The position numbers and the translations under genes were made by a program. From NCBI GenBank assembly GCA_023379345.1, contig JAMCUV010000092.1, positions 1 through 18,200 on the forward strand: a DNA stretch of 18,200 nt, read 5' to 3'. This document shows positions 13,528 through 18,200 of this stretch, in pieces. The first letter of the stretch is position 1; every line of letters begins with the position of its first letter. The notes under the pieces are model-generated. The model saw only the letters and a list, made by a program, of their open reading frames with translations, was not told the origin of the DNA and made no database searches. The stretch is from Thermoplasmatota archaeon (GTDB taxonomy: Archaea; Thermoplasmatota; Thermoplasmata; Thermoplasmatales; Thermoplasmataceae).

Positions 13528-14514
13528 TCACTGGATCTTTTCGTCCAGGCCATAGAATGAAGCACCGGTTCTTGGGATGAATGCATTCCTGATGGCCTCA
13601 TAAACAAGTTCCTGCCTTGTGATCCTGTTGCCCGAGATTATTCCTGCAATACCGGAAGTTGATCCGGGATCCGTGCCGCCATAGGATTCCACGAAAGCCT
13701 GAGATTCCGTGAGCCCGTCCCTGATTCCCCTGACAATGTTATGCGGGACAGCGAAACCGCTTCCCGTACCCACTGTTACCCGAGAATACCTGTCTATGAC
13801 CACACAGTAATGGATGTCGATCACGTTTCCCGTAACATGATCCATATATAAACCGGATTCAACACCAACACCATAGTCCCGTGACCCAAGGGCGGCCTGG
13901 GCCCTCTTCATCGCACTTATCTGGGTGTCCATGCCCAGTGGCTGATCTGTCTCCAGTTCATACTCCTGATTGCGAAAGATCTCATAATTTCTCATTACCT
14001 TTGAGATATACCTGTCCAGTGCCATGACCTTGAGGCTGTTGGCGGTGGATATTCCTATGAGGACTGGCGTGACCCTGCGACCATTTGCCCTGATTTCTCC
14101 CTTCACAATCCTGCTGGAACTTATGGGAAAAAGATCTTCTGCCAGAGCAATGGGTACCTCCACAATCCTCAGTGGCTTGAGCCCTTTCTGGATCCGTGAC
14201 GAATTAATTGCTTCAGCCTGGGCACGGGTTTCCCTTGATACAACAATGGTATCGTATTCAGCAGAAGCATCGGCGTTCCCGTTTCTCGAATCAAGAGGAT
14301 ATATTTCATAATCCGATGTGAAGCGCGATATGTAGTTATCAAGAGCGCGCTTTCTGACCGAATATCTGGGCGCATCGTACGCCTTGTGCCTCTTAAGAAA
14401 ATCATCTGATGCAAGACCCACAATGAGGTGGTTTCCTGTCCTGATTGCAGCATCCAGCATCAGCATATGCCCTTTGTGGAATCTTGTGAAAGATCCCCCC
14501 ATCACAGTGATCAT
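13528..14514 (-). CDS. coaD: Bifunctional phosphopantetheine adenylyltransferase / DUF84 (XTPase/ITPase) fusion
   Basis: Two enzymes are fused in 328 residues. Residues 1-147 are an archaeal-type phosphopantetheine adenylyltransferase (4'-phosphopantetheine to dephospho-CoA): the nucleotidyltransferase motif GGSFTRFHKGHMLML has the FHKGH signature (12-16), and ISSSRIVKGEI (131-141) matches the second ATP-binding motif. Residues about 149-328 are a DUF84/YjjX-type domain that hydrolyses non-canonical purine NTPs such as ITP and XTP. It starts VLIGISTANSLKV, contains GVGVESGLY (216-223), and ends with SGIAGIISGNRITRQELVYEAI. The gene starts 12 nt after the aminotransferase stop, so both are probably one operon. 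I recall this domain fusion from Thermoplasma relatives but cannot check it here. Confidence 0.9.
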   Translation of the reverse strand: MITVMGGSFTRFHKGHMLMLDAAIRTGNHLIVGLASDDFLKRHKAYDAPRYSVRKRALDNYISRFTSDYEIYPLDSRNGNADASAEYDTIVVSRETRAQAEAINSSRIQKGLKPLRIVEVPIALAEDLFPISSSRIVKGEIRANGRRVTPVLIGISTANSLKVMALDRYISKVMRNYEIFRNQEYELETDQPLGMDTQISAMKRAQAALGSRDYGVGVESGLYMDHVTGNVIDIHYCVVIDRYSRVTVGTGSGFAVPHNIVRGIRDGLTESQAFVESYGGTDPGSTSGIAGIISGNRITRQELVYEAIRNAFIPRTGASFYGLDEKIQ

Positions 14515-14526
14515 GATGTTATGAGC

Positions 14527-15735
14527 CTACTGGGGCTGAAGCACTGACATTTTCTTCTCCAATACAGAGGCGAGCCTCTTGATTCCCTCGTAAATCTGTT
14601 CGTCTTCGGAGAACGTGAAGTTCAGCCTCATGCTGTTTGCCTGGGCCCTGGCAGGAGAGAAGGCGTTTCCGCTGACATAGGCCACCCCGTCCTGTATGGC
14701 ATCCTGCAGCATATCCGTGGTGTTTATCCTGGAATCAACTGTGGCCCAGAGGAACATTCCGCCAAGCGGCTTTGACCAGCTTGATCCATCTGGAAAATAC
14801 TGTTCAAGTGCCTTGAACATGGTATCCCTCTTTCTCCTGTACAATTTGATTGTCTTGGGGATCTGCTTCTTTACCTCATCTCTGGCAAGGTACTGCCACG
14901 CCACAAACTGGCTGAAAGTGCTTGACGACAGATCAAGCGCCTGCTTCAGAAGGTTCACCCTCGAAATGAAAGATTCTGGTGCCACCGTGAAGCCCATCCT
15001 GAGTCCAGGACACATTATCTTGGAGAATGTCCCCAGATAGATGACCTCCGGGTCAAGCGACTTAAGAGCAGGTATCCTTTCCCCATCATACCTGAGCTCC
15101 CCGTACGGGTTGTCCTCAACCAGTGGAACCTGGTATTTCTGAGATATTTCGATGAGGTGGCGCCTTCTGTCCAGGCTCATGGTTACCCCGGTAGGGTTCT
15201 GGAATGTTGGTATTGTGTAGATGAACTTGGGCTTCTTCCCCTTTGATATGAGTTTCTTGATTTCGGCTTCAACCAATTCTGTCTTGAGTCCATTCTCGTC
15301 CATTGGAATGGAATGCATATCAGCCTCATTTGCGTCAAAGGCCGATATGGCCCCAACATAGGTCGGCTCTTCTGTAATTATGGAGTCGCCTGGATTCACA
15401 AGTATCTTTGACAACTCATAGAGTCCCTGCTGTGATCCGGCTGTAACAAGGACCTGCGATTCGGAACTCTTTATGTTTTCAGTTTCCCTGACAAGGCGCA
15501 CTATTTCTGTTCGCAGTTCGTTGAGACCGCCAGTGTTCCCGTACTGCAACGCAATTGACCCGTACTGATCCATCACGTCATCCATAATGGTCTTGAGGTC
15601 TGCCATTGGAAACGTTTCGGGATTGGGCATGCCCCCGCCAAATGATATGAGATTCTTGTTGGTCGCATATTTGAGGAGTTCCCTTATCTCGGAAGGCTTC
15701 ATATTCTTCAGGTTATCTGAAAACTTGAATTCCAT
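14527..15735 (-). CDS. PLP-dependent aminotransferase, class I/II (LysN/2-aminoadipate type)
   Basis: A fold-type I pyridoxal-phosphate aminotransferase. Marks are ISFGGGMPNPETFP near the N-terminus, TAGSQQGLYEL (cofactor phosphate), TIPTFQNPTGVTMS, VEDNPYGELRY (the Asp that contacts the pyridine nitrogen), and YLGTFSKIMCPGLRMGF, in which the serine-lysine pair holds the Schiff-base lysine (Lys239 counted from ATG 15735). MRLNFTF near the end carries the arginine that binds the substrate carboxylate. The closest pattern is the LysN/MocR-like group (2-aminoadipate, branched-chain or aromatic substrates); the exact substrate cannot be read. The frame opens at TTG 15750, but a TATA box at 15765-15772 makes ATG 15735 likelier (402 aa). 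coaD follows 12 nt downstream. Confidence 0.9.
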   Translation of the reverse strand: MEFKFSDNLKNMKPSEIRELLKYATNKNLISFGGGMPNPETFPMADLKTIMDDVMDQYGSIALQYGNTGGLNELRTEIVRLVRETENIKSSESQVLVTAGSQQGLYELSKILVNPGDSIITEEPTYVGAISAFDANEADMHSIPMDENGLKTELVEAEIKKLISKGKKPKFIYTIPTFQNPTGVTMSLDRRRHLIEISQKYQVPLVEDNPYGELRYDGERIPALKSLDPEVIYLGTFSKIMCPGLRMGFTVAPESFISRVNLLKQALDLSSSTFSQFVAWQYLARDEVKKQIPKTIKLYRRKRDTMFKALEQYFPDGSSWSKPLGGMFLWATVDSRINTTDMLQDAIQDGVAYVSGNAFSPARAQANSMRLNFTFSEDEQIYEGIKRLASVLEKKMSVLQPQ

Positions 15736-15764
15736 AATGTCACCATCCAAGTATGTCCAAAAAG

Positions 15765-15772
15765 TTAATAAA
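15765..15772 (-). promoter_or_regulatory. TATA box for aminotransferase-coaD operon
   Basis: TTTATTAA on the minus strand would place the transcription start near 15743, 8 nt before ATG 15735 and downstream of the TTG at 15750, which disfavours the TTG. Confidence 0.5.
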
Positions 15773-16071
15773 CCTATTCAGTGCGAATCATTGTCAGAGC
15801 CAACATTTTACAAGGTTGACAGAATATTACATCGAGACATAACAGTATGGCATTCCTCCAGAGCAGTGATCAATAGCGAATGTTGAATAGCGTCAAAACG
15901 TCGGTGAACACGGAGTCACCTAGATTGCCTTAATAATACTGACTTTTCAGCAGTCAAGCTCAGGAAAATTCAGGATATTTCCATGGAAATATCGAAACAG
16001 AGGATACTGTATTTGTAACTTTCTATACTGCGGCGGCAATTTGCAACGAACCGAGATTTCACCAGCAAAAA
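15773..16071. other. Divergent intergenic region, no gene seen, contains a 20-bp palindrome
   Basis: This spacer between the aminotransferase and GTPase promoters is the longest gene-free stretch of the window. Only frames of about 30 codons or fewer occur, none with a promoter at proper spacing. It contains a perfect palindrome (15974-15993) and a 5-bp hairpin GGTGA/TCACC (15903-15920). I see no tRNA, C/D motif pair or repeat. Confidence 0.5.
15974..15993. repeat. Perfect 20-bp palindrome
   Basis: GATATTTCCATGGAAATATC is identical to its own reverse complement; symmetry ends at both flanks. It lies about 80 bp before the GTPase TATA box and 200 bp from the aminotransferase TATA box. It is a candidate operator for a dimeric regulator; no second copy was seen. 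Confidence 0.6.
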
Positions 16072-16079
16072 CTATAAGA
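16072..16079 (+). promoter_or_regulatory. TATA box for GTPase-endA operon
   Basis: CTATAAGA is centred 26 nt before ATG 16102, favouring that codon as a leaderless start over TTG 16096 and ATG 16108. Confidence 0.5.
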
Positions 16080-16101
16080 AAATCCTCCTAATCAATTGCC
16101 G

Positions 16102-16632
16102 ATGGTCATGGATCGTGTCGCCTGGAAAGTTAGTGTTGCCGGAGGCAAAGGCACCGGCAAAAGTGCCCTTATATCCCGGGTGGTATACGATTCTGACAGC
16201 CCTGGTTCAGCTTCAAAGCTGCTTTCCAGGAAGCGTCTTGTTGTTGACAGGGACGGCACCAAGATATCAGCTGATCTGCTGCTCCAGGAAATATCTGACG
16301 GGCCGGAGGCAGAAAGGTTCCTTCCGGGATCAAACATCATACTTGTGCTGGTGGACGTCACAAACCCTGCATCACTGGACTTTGCCCATGACATAGTGAA
16401 ATATTCCAAGACTTTTGATAAGAAACCTCAGATTTTGCTCGTGGGGACAAAATCAGACATGAAGTACGAGGCCCAGATCTGGACTGAGGATATTGAGAAG
16501 ATTGGAAAGAAGGAAAAAGTGGACTATGTGATGGTATCCTCGCGGACCGGTGAAGGCATTCCGGAACTGCTGAACAGCATCACCGACAGCCTTGTGGAGA
16601 GAGTTTATGCAAAAAGGCAGCGGACCGCATAG
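16102..16632 (+). CDS. Ras-like small GTP-binding protein with degenerate switch II motif
   Basis: A small single-domain GTPase of 176 residues from ATG 16102. Counting from the upstream TTG (16096): P-loop GGKGTGKSAL (16-25, G1), GTKSD (117-121), a variant of the guanine-specifying N/TKxD (G4), and SSRTGEG (148-154) at the SAK-like position (G5). Where Ras proteins have WDTAG (G3) this one has LLQEISDG, so the DxxG glycine-aspartate pair is not evident. The core strand IILVLVDVTNPASLDFA is typical of Rab/Ras relatives. No lipidation cysteine is present at the C-terminus. It overlaps endA by 26 nt, implying translational coupling. Its function is unknown. Confidence 0.82.
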   Translation: MVMDRVAWKVSVAGGKGTGKSALISRVVYDSDSPGSASKLLSRKRLVVDRDGTKISADLLLQEISDGPEAERFLPGSNIILVLVDVTNPASLDFAHDIVKYSKTFDKKPQILLVGTKSDMKYEAQIWTEDIEKIGKKEKVDYVMVSSRTGEGIPELLNSITDSLVERVYAKRQRTA

Positions 16633-17575
16633 GGCAATATGCGAGAAAGTTGTCTTTTCCATAGAGGAGGGGAAGGGGCCATCTCATCTGCAGAGCAAGT
16701 ACAGAGTGGGCAGGATAATTTCCGGGATCCTCTACCTTGACCCGTATGAAGCGCTCTATCTTGTTATTAAGGGAAGAATCACAGCAGAAAACCCCTCCAT
16801 GAGAAGCCTTCTTTCCCTCATCAGCGCGTTTGATCAGCCCCCCGGGTTCACTGATCGCTTCTACCTCTTTCAGTTGCTCAAATCAAAGGGCTTCCTGGTG
16901 AAGGTTGAGAACAACTCCATGTATTACAGAAGAACGCCCCGTGAGGAGTACAGGGGGCCTGTTGTCACTGTCAGGGAGGACCGCACTATCACGTTTTCCC
17001 AGCTCGTATCTGGCAATGATTCAATCTATGCAGCCATAGACGACGATCATGATATCACAATGTTCATTGCCAAACTGTTCGAACCAGAAGGTAGTGTCAG
17101 GACTGTGCTGGGCAGCCCCAGGAACATAGTTGATCTGCAAGGTACTCCGGCATCTGAGGACAGTGGCATACCTGAGTGGATGGGAACAACACTTGGGAGC
17201 ATAAGGCTCCTGAACGAGTACGAATCTGCACTTCTATCCGGAACTGCAGTTGGTGATGAGAGCCTCACCATGACGGTTTTCCGCGACCTGGTGTCCAGGG
17301 GCTTCATCGTGAGAACAGGATTCAAGTACGGAGCAAATTTCAGGGTCTATGGCGTGAACATTGATGCCCATGCAGAGTTCCTTGTGCATGTGCTTGAGGA
17401 GACTGAGGAATGGTATAAAATAAGCAGGGCAGTAAGGGTTGCGCAGGGTGTCAGGAAAGAAATGGTATTTGCCGGAAGATCCGGCTCCAAGACTGCATAT
17501 GTAAAAATTATCAGGGTCAGGGACCCCTTTCTCAATGACGATCAGATCTGGGACTCGAAATCATCAATGGTGTAG
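16607..17575 (+). CDS. endA: tRNA-splicing endonuclease EndA (two-repeat archaeal form)
   Basis: EndA cuts the bulge-helix-bulge motifs at tRNA intron ends, and the tRNA-Trp precursor in this window is a predicted substrate. About 322 residues hold two tandem endonuclease repeats, as in the homodimeric form. The first (about 10-150) is degenerate. The second has the catalytic triad: Tyr253 in FRVYG, His260 in HAEFLVHVL and Lys305 in AYVKIIRV (numbered from TTG 16592). SRAVRVAQGVRKEMVFAG is also typical. I prefer ATG 16607 over TTG 16592; both lie inside the GTPase gene. The last 34 nt overlap the 3' end of the convergent S2 gene. Confidence 0.92.
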   Translation: MQKGSGPHRAICEKVVFSIEEGKGPSHLQSKYRVGRIISGILYLDPYEALYLVIKGRITAENPSMRSLLSLISAFDQPPGFTDRFYLFQLLKSKGFLVKVENNSMYYRRTPREEYRGPVVTVREDRTITFSQLVSGNDSIYAAIDDDHDITMFIAKLFEPEGSVRTVLGSPRNIVDLQGTPASEDSGIPEWMGTTLGSIRLLNEYESALLSGTAVGDESLTMTVFRDLVSRGFIVRTGFKYGANFRVYGVNIDAHAEFLVHVLEETEEWYKISRAVRVAQGVRKEMVFAGRSGSKTAYVKIIRVRDPFLNDDQIWDSKSSMV

Positions 17576-18144
17576 TTGAACTCTGAGTAATCCCTTATGG
17601 TACCACGGTTCTTCAGGATCTCCCTTGCCAGCAGCCAGTATATCACTGCCAGGGACCTCCTTCCCTTGTTGTTTGTGGGTATTATGAGATCAACGAAATC
17701 GGTCTTATTGTTTGCATCGCAGAGAGCCACTATGGGTACTCCAACCCTCTTTGCCTCCTTCATGACCTGTGTGTCTGCCAGGGGATCGGTGATTATGATT
17801 ACCTTTGCTTCCCTGTAACTTGACAGCTGTGGGTTGGTCAGGGTGCCCGGTATGAACCTGCCCACTATGGATTCTGCCCCCACCACTTCTGAAAACTTTG
17901 TTACTGGCTTGAAAGCGTATTGCCTCTGGGCAACAACCAGTATTTCAGAGGGCTTGAACCTGGACAGCATCTTTCCTGCAACTATGAGCTTGCTGTTGGT
18001 CTTCTTGATGTCAAGAATGTAAAGGCCGTCGTTCCTGATCTTGAAGATGTACTCCTGCATATCCTTTGACTTGACCTGTGTTCCTATGTGAATGCCGGAT
18101 TTCTGGTATTCCTCTTCCGAAAGCAATAATTCCTCTTCTGTCAT
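17542..18144 (-). CDS. rpsB: 30S ribosomal protein S2 (uS2)
   Basis: A small-subunit ribosomal protein of the uS2 family in its archaeal form (200 residues, usual length). Motifs are SGIHIGTQVKSKDMQEYIF at the N-terminus, DGLYILDIKKTNSKL, LVVAQRQYAFKPV, GRFIPGTLTNP, VIIITDPLADTQVMKEA and VPIVALCDANN, ending with IPTNNKGRRSLAVIYWLLARE. The ATG at 18144 has an AGGG 6 nt upstream as a possible ribosome binding site. A TATA-like box at 18184-18193 would give a 20-nt leader, so it may be transcribed on its own although ribosomal operon genes could lie beyond the window. Its 3' end overlaps endA by 34 nt. Confidence 0.97.
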   Translation of the reverse strand: MTEEELLLSEEEYQKSGIHIGTQVKSKDMQEYIFKIRNDGLYILDIKKTNSKLIVAGKMLSRFKPSEILVVAQRQYAFKPVTKFSEVVGAESIVGRFIPGTLTNPQLSSYREAKVIIITDPLADTQVMKEAKRVGVPIVALCDANNKTDFVDLIIPTNNKGRRSLAVIYWLLAREILKNRGTIRDYSEFNYTIDDFESQI

Positions 18145-18183
18145 GATATCCCTTTAATGATAACTACCCACAATGCTTCGCCA

Positions 18184-18193
18184 TATATTTAAA
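18184..18193 (-). promoter_or_regulatory. TATA box for rpsB
   Basis: TTTAAATATA on the minus strand predicts a transcription start near 18164, giving a 20-nt leader with AGGG before the ATG. This is one of the few leadered genes in the window. Confidence 0.5.
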
Positions 18194-18200
18194 TTACCTG

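Noticed and set aside
13501..13555. Plus-strand start ATG after a TATA-like ACTTTTAAGG
   Set aside because: The frame is only 14 codons and runs into the end of the CoaD-DUF84 gene.
15870..15930. Short minus-strand frame ending VFTDVLTLFNIRY
   Set aside because: Under 20 codons between stops with no promoter; similarity to a transposase tail could not be supported.
1..18200. CRISPR array, insertion sequence ends or long direct repeats
   Set aside because: No regularly spaced repeats or terminal inverted repeats were seen by eye; the only mobile trace is the recombinase remnant.

Overview
The window looks like chromosomal DNA of a thermoacidophilic euryarchaeon of the Thermoplasmatales or a close relative. 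It encodes archaeal DNA polymerase D small subunit, TATA-binding protein, archaeal tRNA-splicing endonuclease, archaeal-type S2, L41e and TruD, and an intron-containing tRNA-Trp. It also has a futalosine-type menaquinone pathway, and a CoaD-DUF84 fusion that I associate with this order from memory. Most genes have a TATA-like box centred about 23-28 nt upstream of the start codon and no Shine-Dalgarno sequence, which points to leaderless transcription.

Region by region. 1-474: 3' end of a long, Thermus-like isocitrate dehydrogenase with a hairpin/T-run terminator. 578-1224: decayed tyrosine recombinase running head-on into the 3' end of a tRNA gene. 1144-1394 (minus): a compact two-gene unit, ribosomal protein L41e (35 codons) followed 1 nt later by tRNA-Trp(CCA). 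The 68-nt tRNA intron is itself a box C/D guide RNA predicted to methylate C34 and C39 of its own tRNA. 1608-3370: a short helical protein of unknown function convergent with the DNA polymerase D small subunit. 3467-5059: a DMT-type transporter and a family 4 uracil-DNA glycosylase. 5149-7518 (minus): IMP dehydrogenase followed by a sequon-rich membrane-anchored surface protein.

7605-11172 carries three enzymes of the futalosine menaquinone pathway: mqnA and mqnE on the minus strand and mqnC on the plus strand. A 57-codon membrane peptide gene lies between mqnA and mqnE and shares a bidirectional TATA region with mqnA. 11195-13418 holds truD, tbp and a MIP18/SufT-like Fe-S assembly factor. 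13528-15735 (minus) has an aminotransferase followed by the bifunctional CoaD-DUF84 gene. 16102-18144 has a small Ras-like GTPase overlapping the tRNA-splicing endonuclease gene endA, whose 3' end overlaps convergently with ribosomal protein S2.

Functional links: EndA is the enzyme expected to excise the tRNA-Trp intron, and TruD also modifies tRNA. MqnA, MqnE and MqnC act in one pathway to a respiratory quinone. TBP binds the TATA boxes listed here. Most of the window is housekeeping and I see no defence island, CRISPR array or intact mobile element. The most informative finding is the self-targeting box C/D intron next to the previously unmarked L41e gene and the recombinase scar.
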